A stretch of 64,000 bases of DNA, taken from Thiocystis violascens DSM 198 (lineage in GTDB: Bacteria > Pseudomonadota > Gammaproteobacteria > Chromatiales > Chromatiaceae). Under the pieces are notes generated by a model. It worked only from the letters and a program-made list of their open reading frames with translations. It was not told the origin of the DNA and made no database searches. The stretch lies in contig NC_018012.1 of the NCBI RefSeq assembly GCF_000227745.2, forward strand, positions 2,340,501 to 2,404,500. The letters run 5' to 3'. The translations under genes were made by a program, and so were the position numbers. Shown one piece after another: positions 26,896 to 35,212 of the stretch (position 1 is the first letter of the stretch; every line of letters begins with the position of its first letter).

Positions 26896-27492
26896 ATGGG
26901 TATCAGCCTGCAGAAAGGTCAGAAAATCTCGCTGGAGAAGGAAGCCGGCGGCGGCTTGACCCGTATCGTCATGGGCCTCGGCTGGGATGCCGCGAAGGGC
27001 AAGAGCGGCGGCATGCTGGGCGGTCTCTTCGGCGGTGGCGGTGGCGAGAGCATCGATCTCGACGCCTCCTGCCTGCTCTTCGACGAGCCGGGGAATCTGG
27101 TCGATACCGTGTGGTTCCGTCAACTGCGCAGCCAGGATCGCAGCATCGAGCACACCGGCGACAATCGCACCGGCGAGGGCGAAGGCGACGACGAACAGAT
27201 CAAGGTCGATCTCGCGGCGGTTCCGGCCAACGTGAAAAGCCTGGTCTTTACCGTCAACAACTTCACCGGCCAGGATTTCTCCAAGGTCGAGAATGCCTAC
27301 TGCCGCATCATCAACGGCAGCAATAACAGCGAGATCGCGCGCTACGACCTGAGCTGTCAGGGCAGTCATTCGGCCATGATCATGGCGAAGGTCTATCGTC
27401 ACGGCGGCGAATGGAAGATGCACGCCATCGGCGAGGTCGGACAGGGCCGGACGGCGGAACAGCTGCTGCCGCAGATCAAGCCGCATCTGTAA
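26896..27492 (+). CDS. TerD-family stress protein (2), TerX/TerZ-like
   Basis: This 198-residue TerD domain has a Gly-rich insertion (GGMLGGLFGGGGG) before the first acidic cluster SIDLDASCLLFDE. The second cluster is HTGDNRTGEGEGDDEQI, as in Ca2+-binding TerD proteins. It differs more from copies 1 and 3 than they do from each other, and its insertion resembles TerX/TerZ-type paralogues. It is followed after 19 bases by the ATP-grasp gene. GAGGAATC precedes the start. Confidence 0.9.
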   Translation: MGISLQKGQKISLEKEAGGGLTRIVMGLGWDAAKGKSGGMLGGLFGGGGGESIDLDASCLLFDEPGNLVDTVWFRQLRSQDRSIEHTGDNRTGEGEGDDEQIKVDLAAVPANVKSLVFTVNNFTGQDFSKVENAYCRIINGSNNSEIARYDLSCQGSHSAMIMAKVYRHGGEWKMHAIGEVGQGRTAEQLLPQIKPHL

Positions 27493-27511
27493 ATCCGACA
27501 GCGACGGCACC

Positions 27512-28540
27512 ATGACCCGCGTCTGGTTCAACCGAACCTTTTCCAATGTCCGTGCCGTTTTCGACCTCGTCCGTCAGGGCGACGAAGCCGGCGAATTCCA
27601 TCTGGTCTGCTCGCACACCCAGAAGGAGTTCCCCGGCTTTCTGTCGGCGCACGAATTCGCACTGGAACCGACCGGTACGGTCGGCGAGGCCTATCTCGAC
27701 TTTTGTCTCGGTTTTTGCCGGAAACGGCGAATCGATTTCCTCTGGCCGGGCAAGGGCGTTCAATGGCTGGCCGCGCACCAGGAGCGCTTTGCCGAACAAG
27801 GTGTGCGCGTCCTGACGCCAGCGTCGGCGGACCATCTAACGACACTGATGGATAAGGCGCGCTTCTACGCGGAGGCGCGGCGCTTTTCCATTCCGCCGCC
27901 CGATTACCTGGAATTTCGCACGGCCGATGAATTCGAGACGGCCTATGCGCGGTTGCGCGCCTCCCACGAGGTGCTGTGCGTCAAACCCGCCGAGGGCGTC
28001 AACGGCGCCGGTTTTCGCGTCATCGACGAGCAGCGCGGCGGATTGGAAATCCTGCTGCAAAACGCGCTCTATTCGATTCATCGCGACGGCCTGCGGCGGC
28101 TCCTGAGTGAGTCGGAGACCTTTGAAACATTGCTGCTGATGGAATTCCTCGAAGGATATGAATTTAGCGTCGATTGCGTCGGCGATGGCCAGCGGCTCAT
28201 CGCCGCCGTCCAGCGGCGAAAATCAAAAGCGGGCGGGTACGGCCAGGAGATCGTCGACATCCCCGAACTCACGCAAGCCATCCGCGAGATGACCGAGGCT
28301 TTCGGGCTGCTCGGACTGTTCAACGTGCAATTTCGGGAAGGGCGGAACGGCTTTCGCCTGCTGGAGATCAACCCCCGATTCTCCGGCGGCATCGGTTACG
28401 CGGGAGCGGTCGGTATCAACCTCCCCTATCTGGCGTTGCATGGCTTGACGCACGGATTTTCCGATCAAGCGCACAAGGTCGACAGCGGTGTCCGCGTGCT
28501 GGAACTGGCCCACTTCCGCCGGGTCGAGGATCACGTTTGA
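27512..28540 (+). CDS. ATP-grasp enzyme of the Ter cassette
   Basis: This 342-residue protein has an N-terminal Rossmann-like part (WFNRTFSNVRAVFDLVRQ) and an ATP-grasp fold. It shows VLCVKPAEGVNGAGFRVI for nucleotide binding, LLLMEFLEGYEFSVDCVG, and metal/ATP ligands in FRLLEINPRFSGGIGYAG. ATP-grasp ligases join a carboxylate to an amine via acyl phosphate. Family knowledge places this gene in the Ter-linked pathway proposed to make a nucleoside-like metabolite. Its stop codon overlaps the next start by 3 bases (TTGA). The substrate is unknown. Confidence 0.88.
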   Translation: MTRVWFNRTFSNVRAVFDLVRQGDEAGEFHLVCSHTQKEFPGFLSAHEFALEPTGTVGEAYLDFCLGFCRKRRIDFLWPGKGVQWLAAHQERFAEQGVRVLTPASADHLTTLMDKARFYAEARRFSIPPPDYLEFRTADEFETAYARLRASHEVLCVKPAEGVNGAGFRVIDEQRGGLEILLQNALYSIHRDGLRRLLSESETFETLLLMEFLEGYEFSVDCVGDGQRLIAAVQRRKSKAGGYGQEIVDIPELTQAIREMTEAFGLLGLFNVQFREGRNGFRLLEINPRFSGGIGYAGAVGINLPYLALHGLTHGFSDQAHKVDSGVRVLELAHFRRVEDHV

Positions 28541-29703
28541 GCGAATCGCACCGGGCGGAACTGCCCACCGGAATCCTTGATGTCCAGGTGCGCGAATCCG
28601 CGTTTCCGCTGGATGAACTCTGCGGTTTCGCCGCCCGCAACAACCCCAAGCGAGGCTTTCTGTTTCTCAGTAAGGTGCTGGGCAAACACTGGCCGGCGGC
28701 GCCCTCGCGGATGCTGCGGGTGCATGAGTATCTGGCGTCCGCGCTGGACCTGGGGCCAGGCCCCTGGGCCTTCATGGCGATGGCCGAGACGGCGACAGGT
28801 CTCGGACAAGGTGTCTTCGAGGCGGCGCTGACTCAACGGTCCGAGGCCGACGCGCTCTTTCTACATTCCACCCGGTATCGCGTCGCGGGACGTCCGTTCC
28901 TGGAGTTTCAGGAGCCCCATTGTCACGCGCCCGATCAAATGCTCTATGAGCCGTTAAACGCACGTCATCGGGAATTATTCCAGACAGCCCGCGAACTGAT
29001 CGTGGTGGACGATGAAATCAGCACCGGTTCCACCCTCTGCAATCTGGTCGCGGCCTATCGGACGCGGAATCCGCGACTCGAACGGGTGCATTTCGTGGCG
29101 ATCACCAACTTCAGCGGCGAACCTAGCGCCGACCAATTTTCAGAACGATTGGGACTGCCGGTTCGGTGCGTGGCGGCGCTCCACGCGGATTTTTCCTTCC
29201 AGCCGGCAGCCGACTGGGAGCACGAACCAGCGCCGGCTGCGGTGGGCGACAACCGGCGCAAACCCGGTCAGATCGCCGACCATCTTGGACGCTTCGGCAT
29301 CGATCGGCCCATCTCGATTTCTGAGACGGATCGTGAGAGTCTGTCCGTCGGACTGCCCCCCGGGGCGCCGATCCTGGTTCTCGGCACTGGGGAATTCATG
29401 CACCTCGCCTTTCGGGTCGGACTGGAGTTGGAATCGCGCGGATTCGCCGTCGCGGTGCAGGCGACCACCCGCTCGCCGATTCTGCCCGGCGCCGACATTG
29501 GACACAGACTCGTTTTCGCGGACAATTACGGGGAAGGCATCCGGAATTATCTGTATAACGTCGATCCCGACGATTTCGCCCGTATCATCGTCTGCCATGA
29601 AACGCCGCTCGAAGGTCTGGGCGATCTGATGCAACACCTGGGGTCCAACTGTCTGACCTATCGCTATTCGCACTCAATGGAGGATTTATGGCCATCAGTT
29701 TGA
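28537..29703 (+). CDS. Phosphoribosyltransferase with C-terminal TRSP domain
   Basis: This 388-residue protein has a PRTase core with PRPP motif [16 protein letters not shown] near residues 150-165, and a C-terminal TRSP-type domain ([20 protein letters not shown], then [15 protein letters not shown]). The two-domain form is typical of Ter gene clusters. The start is judged to be TTG at 28537, because it overlaps the previous stop (TTGA) and gives a sensible N-terminus ([18 protein letters not shown]). No ATG lies nearby in frame. Its 3' end overlaps the next TerD start by 16 bases. Predicted role: attach or remove a ribosyl phosphate in the Ter metabolite pathway. Confidence 0.85.
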   Translation: MSESHRAELPTGILDVQVRESAFPLDELCGFAARNNPKRGFLFLSKVLGKHWPAAPSRMLRVHEYLASALDLGPGPWAFMAMAETATGLGQGVFEAALTQRSEADALFLHSTRYRVAGRPFLEFQEPHCHAPDQMLYEPLNARHRELFQTARELIVVDDEISTGSTLCNLVAAYRTRNPRLERVHFVAITNFSGEPSADQFSERLGLPVRCVAALHADFSFQPAADWEHEPAPAAVGDNRRKPGQIADHLGRFGIDRPISISETDRESLSVGLPPGAPILVLGTGEFMHLAFRVGLELESRGFAVAVQATTRSPILPGADIGHRLVFADNYGEGIRNYLYNVDPDDFARIIVCHETPLEGLGDLMQHLGSNCLTYRYSHSMEDLWPSV

Positions 29704-30266
29704 ACAAAGGCGGCAACGTCAATCTGAGCAAAGAGGCGCCCAATCTCGAAAACGTCCTCGTGGGCCTGGGCTGGGACGCGCGCGCGACCGATGGGCAGGC
29801 GTTCGATCTCGACGCGAGTCTCTTCATGGTGAAGGAAGACGGCAAGGTGCCGAGCGACGCCTATTTTATCTTCTACAATCAGAAAACCTCGCCCGAAGGC
29901 TCGGTCGAGCACACCGGCGACAACCTGACCGGCGCCGGCGAAGGTGACGACGAATCCGTACATGTGACACTGTCGAAGGTGCCGCCCGAGATTCAGCGTC
30001 TGGTGATCGTGGTCACCATCCACGACGCCGACGCCCGCAGGCAGAATTTCGGCCAGGTCGCCAACGCCTTCGTCCGGGTTGTCAATCGCGACAACAATCT
30101 TGAAGTCGTCCGCTTCGATCTCTCCGAGGACTATTCGACCGAGACCGCGATGATCTTCGGCGAGATCTACCGGCACGCTGGCGACTGGAAATTCAAGGCC
30201 GTGGGCCAGGGATATGCCGGCGGACTCCGTGCGCTCGCCTTGCAACACGGCGTCAACGTGGGTTAA
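29688..30266 (+). CDS. TerD-family stress protein (3)
   Basis: This 192-residue TerD domain ([49 protein letters not shown]) closely resembles copy 1 in length and in all acidic calcium-site motifs. The start codon lies inside the end of the PRTase-TRSP gene, with GGAGG just upstream. This copy is therefore translated with the biosynthetic genes, whereas copy 1 leads the operon. It is followed 4 bases later by the TerA-like gene. Confidence 0.92.
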   Translation: MAISLNKGGNVNLSKEAPNLENVLVGLGWDARATDGQAFDLDASLFMVKEDGKVPSDAYFIFYNQKTSPEGSVEHTGDNLTGAGEGDDESVHVTLSKVPPEIQRLVIVVTIHDADARRQNFGQVANAFVRVVNRDNNLEVVRFDLSEDYSTETAMIFGEIYRHAGDWKFKAVGQGYAGGLRALALQHGVNVG

Positions 30267-30270
30267 GCGG

Positions 30271-31464
30271 ATGAATCTACAACGCGGACAACGGGCCAAA
30301 ATCGCCGATCTGGTCCCCAACGGCCAGCGCTTCACGCTCGGCGTGGCCGTGAACGCACCCGGCCTGATTCTCGATTTCGCCTGCTTCGGCCTGGATGGTC
30401 AGGGCAGGCTTTCCGATGATCGCTACATGACCTTCTTCAATCAGCCGACGACGCCCTGCGGCGGCGTGCGGCTGGAAACGCCCGCGGGCGATGCGGCGGG
30501 TTTTGCCGTCGACCTTGGCAAACTCCCCGCGACCATCGAGCGTCTGACGATCACCGCCGCGCTCGACGGCGCCGGCGCCATGTCCAGCATCGGCAGCGGT
30601 CATGTGCGTTTCATGGATGCCGGCCGCGAGACGGGGCGCTTCGACTTCAGCGGCGCCGACTTCGCCGCCGAGCGCGCGCTGATGCTGCTGGAGATCTACC
30701 GCAAGGACGGCGTCTGGCGCACCAGCGCGCTGGGCCAGGGGTTCAATGGCGGCATGGCGGCACTGGTCGGACATTTCGGCGGCACCGTGGAGGAGACACC
30801 CGCCCCAGTCTCGGCACCCGTTCCGCCCAAACCTCAGCCGGCGCCGCTCAATCTGAGCAAGATCACCCTGGAAAAGCGCGGCAACACGGTTTCGCTCGAC
30901 AAGAAGGCCAATGCGGCCCACGGCGAGATTCTCATCAATCTCAACTGGACAACCCGCGCCGGCCCCGTCAAAAAGGGCTTTTTCGGCGGCACCCGTTCCA
31001 ACAGCATCGATCTGGATCTCGGCTGTCTGTACGAACTCAAAGATGGCTCCAAGAGCGTGGTCCAGGCGCTGGGCAATACCTTTGGCGAGTACCGGGATCC
31101 GCCCTATATCGCCCTCGACGCGGACGACCGCACCGGCACCCGGACCGAGGGCGAGAACCTGCGCATCAACGGCCAGCATTGGGATGACATCCAGCGCATT
31201 GTCGTCTATGCCTTTATCTACGAAGGGACTCCGAACTGGGCCGAGGCCAACGCGCGCATCACCCTGAAAACGCCCGGACAGCCGGAAATCGAGATCCAAC
31301 TCGATTCCAGCCGCAACGATCGGCCCATGTGCGCCATCGCCCTGATCGAGAATCAGGGCGGCTCGGTCAAGATCACCAAGCTCGTCGATTACTACCGGGG
31401 CCATCTCGATGTCGACAAGGCCCATCGCTGGGGCTTGGATTGGGTGAGAGGCAAGAAGGATTGA
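30271..31464 (+). CDS. TerA-like protein with two TerD-type domains
   Basis: This 397-residue protein has a divergent N-terminal TerD-like domain (residues 1-175, lacking the GEGDDE cluster). A Pro-rich linker (EETPAPVSAPVPPKPQPAP) and a C-terminal domain with VSLDKKANAAHGEILINLNW, SIDLDLGCLYELKDG and DADDRTGTRTEGENL follow. The C-terminal half and the ending KLVDYYRGHLDVDKAHRWGLDW are characteristic of TerA. The first domain probably does not bind calcium in the usual way. ATG at 30271. Confidence 0.85.
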   Translation: MNLQRGQRAKIADLVPNGQRFTLGVAVNAPGLILDFACFGLDGQGRLSDDRYMTFFNQPTTPCGGVRLETPAGDAAGFAVDLGKLPATIERLTITAALDGAGAMSSIGSGHVRFMDAGRETGRFDFSGADFAAERALMLLEIYRKDGVWRTSALGQGFNGGMAALVGHFGGTVEETPAPVSAPVPPKPQPAPLNLSKITLEKRGNTVSLDKKANAAHGEILINLNWTTRAGPVKKGFFGGTRSNSIDLDLGCLYELKDGSKSVVQALGNTFGEYRDPPYIALDADDRTGTRTEGENLRINGQHWDDIQRIVVYAFIYEGTPNWAEANARITLKTPGQPEIEIQLDSSRNDRPMCAIALIENQGGSVKITKLVDYYRGHLDVDKAHRWGLDWVRGKKD

Positions 31465-31530
31465 TCGCCAGCGTCGCCTGCCCACTGAACAACATTTTCG
31501 TCAATCGCGATCCAACAGAGAGCAAACGCC

Positions 31531-31986
31531 ATGAGCTTCCAAGACTTCGTCAGCAACCTGAAGCAGAAAGCCTCCGAACTGAAAAACGAGGCGATGAAAT
31601 TCAAGAACAAGGATTTTCTGAACGCGGCCATCAGCGGCTCGGTGCTGATCTCCATGGCTGACGGTCACGTCTCCTCCGAAGAAAAGCAGAAGATGATGCG
31701 CTTCATCGAGAACTATGAGGCGCTGTCCGTCTTCTCCAGCAAGGATCTGATCGACGCCTTCCAGAACGCCATGAGCCAGATCGAATTCGACAAGGATCTG
31801 GGCGAGGCCAAGGCCTACGATGCGATCCGCAAGATGAAGGGCAAGGATGACGCCGCTCGTCTCATCATGCGTCTGATCATCGCCATCGCCGCCGCCGACG
31901 GCAATTTCGACGATAGCGAGAAGCGCGTCGCCCGCAAGATCGCCATGGAACTCGCCCTCAACCCGGCGGATTTCGAGCTGGTTTAA
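31531..31986 (+). CDS. terB: TerB-family protein
   Basis: This 151-residue all-helical protein carries the repeated TerB metal-site pattern: VLISMADGHVSSEEKQKM in the first half and IIAIAAADGNFDDSEKRVA in the second. TerB proteins bind divalent metal and partner with TerC/TerD at the membrane. The length matches classic TerB. TAA stop, immediately followed by a TTAAACCGCGTC element. No TerC membrane protein is in the cassette. Confidence 0.93.
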   Translation: MSFQDFVSNLKQKASELKNEAMKFKNKDFLNAAISGSVLISMADGHVSSEEKQKMMRFIENYEALSVFSSKDLIDAFQNAMSQIEFDKDLGEAKAYDAIRKMKGKDDAARLIMRLIIAIAAADGNFDDSEKRVARKIAMELALNPADFELV

Positions 31987-31988
31987 AC

Positions 31989-32074
31989 TTAAACCGCGTC
32001 CAGCGCGATCCGCGAAGCTTGCAAGACAGACCAGCTTCGCGGCAACCACCAACCATCGGCGAGACGCGGTTTAA
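31989..32074. repeat. TTAAACCGCGTC palindromic element, copy 3
   Basis: The exact ends TTAAACCGCGTC (31989-32000) and GACGCGGTTTAA (32063-32074) are 12-bp inverted repeats. It lies 3 bases after the terB stop codon. Copy 4 follows 21 bases downstream, making a tandem pair between terB and the HAD gene. Confidence 0.85.
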
Positions 32075-32095
32075 ATGAGCGGAAAAATGAAAATC

Positions 32096-32182
32096 TTAAA
32101 CCGCGTCAACTCCGATGTGCGCGAGTCGTGGCGACGCGAAACGAAGACACCGACAACGCTGTTCATGCCGGACGCGGTTTAA
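32096..32182. repeat. TTAAACCGCGTC palindromic element, copy 4
   Basis: The exact ends TTAAACCGCGTC (32096-32107) and GACGCGGTTTAA (32171-32182) bound an 87-bp unit. The right end sits one base before the GTG start of the HAD gene, so the repeat forms the whole translation-initiation region of that gene. Confidence 0.85.
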
Positions 32183-32183
32183 G

Positions 32184-32942
32184 GTGCGCAAGCTGGTTTT
32201 TCTCGACCTGGACGACACCCTCTTCCAGAGTCGGCCAAAATGCCCGACCGACGCGGATCTGCGACCGGTCGCTTATCTTCGCGATGGCAGCGCCCATTCC
32301 TTCATGACGGCGAAACAGCAGGCGTTCTGGCATCTGCTGGACACCAATACGACGGTGATCCCCACCACCGCGCGGGATCTGGATTCGCTCCGTCGGGTGG
32401 AACTACCCTTTCAGAGCTGGCGCATCATCGACTATGGCGGAATCGTCCTGAACCCCGACGGCGTTCCCGACGCGCCCTGGCTGGAACGCATGACGACCGC
32501 CTCCCGGAACCATCTGGAGGATTTGAACGAACTGCTCGATCATGTCGCCACCTTCATCGTCCAACAGGGACTCTCCGCCCACGTCCGGATCATTGAGGAT
32601 TTCGACCTGCCCTTTTATTTGGTCGCCAAATATCGGGAGGGCCGCGACGGCGATCTCGATGTGTTACAGCGCGTCTTGATCCAGCCCTGGGTCGCGGATC
32701 GAACTAGCGTCTATCGACTGCATCGCAACGGGAACAACCTCGCGGTGCTGCCCCGCACGCTCGGCAAAGAACACGCCGTGCGCTATCTGATCGAAATACT
32801 GGGAGGAGAATGGGGCGAATTGATGACCGTCGGCATCGGCGACAGTCTCATCGACGGCGCCTTCATGGCCGAATGCGATTATTCGCTGACACCGCGGGGC
32901 TCGCAGTTATTCGGCGAAACCATCGGCCGGCCCCTGCTGTAA
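32184..32942 (+). CDS. HAD-superfamily phosphatase of the Ter cassette
   Basis: This 252-residue protein has HAD motif I at the N-terminus (VFLDLDDTLFQSR), a mid-protein VIPTTARDLDSL motif II-like segment, Lys in TLGKEHAVRYL and acidic motif IV in GIGDSLIDGAFM. It resembles Cof/sucrose-phosphatase-like HAD enzymes found in Ter clusters. The start is GTG at 32184 (VRKLVFLDLDD), because the 23 in-frame codons upstream lie within a repeat element and look non-coding. The ribosome site is poor (AAGG, too close). Predicted role: dephosphorylate an intermediate of the Ter metabolite. Confidence 0.85.
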   Translation: MRKLVFLDLDDTLFQSRPKCPTDADLRPVAYLRDGSAHSFMTAKQQAFWHLLDTNTTVIPTTARDLDSLRRVELPFQSWRIIDYGGIVLNPDGVPDAPWLERMTTASRNHLEDLNELLDHVATFIVQQGLSAHVRIIEDFDLPFYLVAKYREGRDGDLDVLQRVLIQPWVADRTSVYRLHRNGNNLAVLPRTLGKEHAVRYLIEILGGEWGELMTVGIGDSLIDGAFMAECDYSLTPRGSQLFGETIGRPLL

Positions 32943-32967
32943 GCCACCTGCGATGATCGAAGCCCTG

Positions 32968-33028
32968 TAGGGGCAAATTTATTCACCGCGCGGTTGCGCG
33001 GATGCAGGGGCGAATGAATTCGCCCCGA
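32968..33028. repeat. Dispersed palindromic repeat, GAATTTATTCACCGCG type (second copy)
   Basis: It starts with GTAGGGGCAAATTTATTCAC and ends with GCGAATGAATTCGCCCC, the same ends as the element at 2525-2606 but with a shorter middle. It lies between the HAD gene and the StiP-like gene of the Ter cassette. Confidence 0.6.
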
Positions 33029-33170
33029 CAAGGGATGCCGTGCAACGTCCGCGTTGAACGCATTGATCCGCGCCGTGGAACAGTGGCGGGGCGGCGATCA
33101 TCCCACATTGACAATTGCTGACACGTACCAGCCTTCGTCCCGCTTGCGAAAACCACCTCACCGGAGACCG

Positions 33171-34286
33171 ATGCCCATGCCTCCAGTCGAACAGCGCGCG
33201 CAATTTTCAGGGAGTTACCGCCCCGAGGATGTCAGCATTCTGCTCAAGCCCATCGCGATGGAGCCCGTCGCTATTGCCGAGAAAGAACGCCTGATTCAAA
33301 GCGGTCAACGGCATTACAGCGAGATGCTGAGTCCCGAAACCCTGCCCTCGCCGCACTACATGGACATTTTCCACCAGGCGTTCGCCATGAACCGGCAACG
33401 CATGGCACAAGGGCTGCTCGACCTAGCCGCCATCGTCGCGGCACGCCGACCCTACGACATCACGCTGGTCTCGCTCGCGCGCGCCGGCACCCCGGTCGGC
33501 GTGGCGCTCAAGCATGTTCTCACCGACATCCTCGACCGCCCGGCCACCCATTATTCACTCTCGATCATTCGCGACCGGGGCATCGACCAAAACGCACTGC
33601 GCTTTATCCTGAATGACGAGGCAAGAGAAGCGGCCGGGATCGTCTTCGTGGATGGCTGGACCGGCAAGGGCGTCATCGCCCGCGAGTTGAAGGCATCGGT
33701 CGAGTCATTCGACAGAACACATGGCATTCGTCTGGACACCACGCTCTTCGCCCTGACCGATCTGGCCGGTGTCGGCATAGCACCCACGGACGCGGACTAT
33801 CTGATCCCGTCGAGCATCCTGAACGCGACCATGTCGGGCCTGATCAGCCGCTCCATCTTGAACGAACGGATCGGACCCGACGATTTCCACGGCTGCGTCT
33901 ATTACCGCGAATTCGCCTCGGAGGATCGATCCCGGTGGTTCGTCGACGAACTCCTGCGAGAGATCCGCGCCTTGCTGGAGGAAGGTTACGTGCCCTGCCC
34001 CACCCCGGTCGATCCACTGCCCGCGCGCGAACGCTCCCGGATCTGGCTCGCCGCGATCCAGGATCGCTGCGGGATCACGGACGAGAATCTCATCAAGCCA
34101 GGCATTGGCGAAGCGACCCGCGTCCTGCTGCGGCGCGTCCCGGAACGGCTCATCGTCCGCGATCCGACCGCCCCGGAGGCGCGGCATCTCTTACAATTGG
34201 CCCAGGAAAAAAAGGTGCATTGGGAGGTCGATCCAGCATTGCCCTACCAAGCCGTCTCGCTCATCAAAGGTTTATCCGATGCTTAA
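33171..34286 (+). CDS. StiP-family protein (phosphoribosyltransferase/cysteine protease StiP-like)
   Basis: This 371-residue protein has a PRTase-like core: ITLVSLARAGTPVGVALK, then HYSLSIIRDRGIDQNALRFI and IVFVDGWTGKGVIARELKAS, a PRPP-loop-like segment. A C-terminal helical part ends in LRRVPERLIVRD. The family has been labelled cysteine protease StiP, but sequence context in Ter operons supports a second phosphoribosyltransferase with a PELOTA-like C-terminal piece. The ATG at 33171 is preferred (ACCGGAGACCG just upstream). An in-frame TTG at 33054 would add 39 residues with no family match. The 3' end overlaps the next start by 8 bases. Confidence 0.83.
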   Translation: MPMPPVEQRAQFSGSYRPEDVSILLKPIAMEPVAIAEKERLIQSGQRHYSEMLSPETLPSPHYMDIFHQAFAMNRQRMAQGLLDLAAIVAARRPYDITLVSLARAGTPVGVALKHVLTDILDRPATHYSLSIIRDRGIDQNALRFILNDEAREAAGIVFVDGWTGKGVIARELKASVESFDRTHGIRLDTTLFALTDLAGVGIAPTDADYLIPSSILNATMSGLISRSILNERIGPDDFHGCVYYREFASEDRSRWFVDELLREIRALLEEGYVPCPTPVDPLPARERSRIWLAAIQDRCGITDENLIKPGIGEATRVLLRRVPERLIVRDPTAPEARHLLQLAQEKKVHWEVDPALPYQAVSLIKGLSDA

Positions 34287-35148
34287 TGCCTACCGACTTG
34301 GCGGCTCCCTCTATGTTCCGGCAACCCATCGGGATGTTCTGAAAATTGCCAACGGCGTCAAGTGGCCGGAATTGCGTTCGGTCATCTTCTGCACCGAGGA
34401 TGCCGTGGCGGAGGAGGCGCTCGCGTCCGGACTCGACAACCTCCGCGATTGTCTGGAACGGATGCAGGCCAGGTCATCCGCCCTGCGCTTCGTGCGCGTG
34501 CGCAATCCCGAAATTCTGACCTGGCTGCTCGCGCTGCCCGGCGTGGAAAAGCTGGACGGATTCGTCCTGCCCAAGCTGGATCTGAGCAATGTGGATGTCT
34601 ATCTGAGCCAGCTCATGGAGTCCCGGCATCTGTGCATGCCGACGCTCGAAACACGAGATGTCTTCGACACGTCGAGAATGATCGAACTGCGCGACCATCT
34701 GCTCGACCGGGGATATCAGAAGCGGATTCTAGCGCTACGCATCGGCGGCAACGATCTCCTGTCCATTCTCGGCATCCGCCGGCCCCGCGACCGCACCATC
34801 TACCGCACGCCCCTCGGACACACCATCGCCCATCTGGTGACCGTCTTCAAACCCTTCGGTTTTCAGCTCACCGCCCCGGTGTTCGAGCATATCGATTGTC
34901 CGGAGATTCTCCGGGAAGAACTGAGCGAGGATATCGCCCACGGCCTCTGTGGAAAGACCGCCATTCACCCCAGCCAACTTCCGACGATCGAGGCGAGTTT
35001 TCGCGTCTCGCAACTGGAACTGGAGGCCGCCCAACGCATTCTGACCGACGACCGCGCGGTCTTTCAGTTCGGCGGCTCCATGTGCGAAGTCGCCACGCAT
35101 AGCGCCTGGGCGCGGCATATCATCGAACGCACCGCGATCGATTCCTGA
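34279..35148 (+). CDS. HpcH/HpaI aldolase/citrate lyase-like enzyme (CitE-like)
   Basis: This 289-residue TIM-barrel protein of the CitE-like group has FVLPKLDLSNVDVYLSQL, then LALRIGGNDLLSILGIRRPRD (metal-binding acidic region) and GKTAIHPSQLPTIEASF, the conserved family C-terminal motif. It would cleave or form a C-C bond with a Mg-bound carboxylate substrate. As the last gene of the Ter cassette, overlapping the StiP-like gene, it probably works in the same pathway. The start at 34279 is inside the end of the previous gene, suggesting coupling. Confidence 0.85.
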   Translation: MLNAYRLGGSLYVPATHRDVLKIANGVKWPELRSVIFCTEDAVAEEALASGLDNLRDCLERMQARSSALRFVRVRNPEILTWLLALPGVEKLDGFVLPKLDLSNVDVYLSQLMESRHLCMPTLETRDVFDTSRMIELRDHLLDRGYQKRILALRIGGNDLLSILGIRRPRDRTIYRTPLGHTIAHLVTVFKPFGFQLTAPVFEHIDCPEILREELSEDIAHGLCGKTAIHPSQLPTIEASFRVSQLELEAAQRILTDDRAVFQFGGSMCEVATHSAWARHIIERTAIDS

Positions 35149-35169
35149 TCGAATGGAGCCATCCCCTCT

Positions 35170-35212
35170 TCACCCCGCACGATCAGGCCAGAAGTTTTCA
35201 TCCATGATCTGA
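35170..35212 (-). pseudogene. Severed 3' end of the DUF29 gene
   Basis: Read on the minus strand, this 43-base piece continues the DUF29 gene across the IS5-family element as SQIMDENFWPDRAG followed by TGA. That is the typical ending of DUF29 proteins. It is now detached from its gene at 36397-36807 by the 1194-bp insertion. The three bases next to the element (35210-35212) are the target duplication. Confidence 0.75.

Noticed and set aside
32115-32183. In-frame upstream extension of the HAD gene
   Set aside because: Lies wholly in a repeat element, and the HAD motif starts immediately after GTG 32184.
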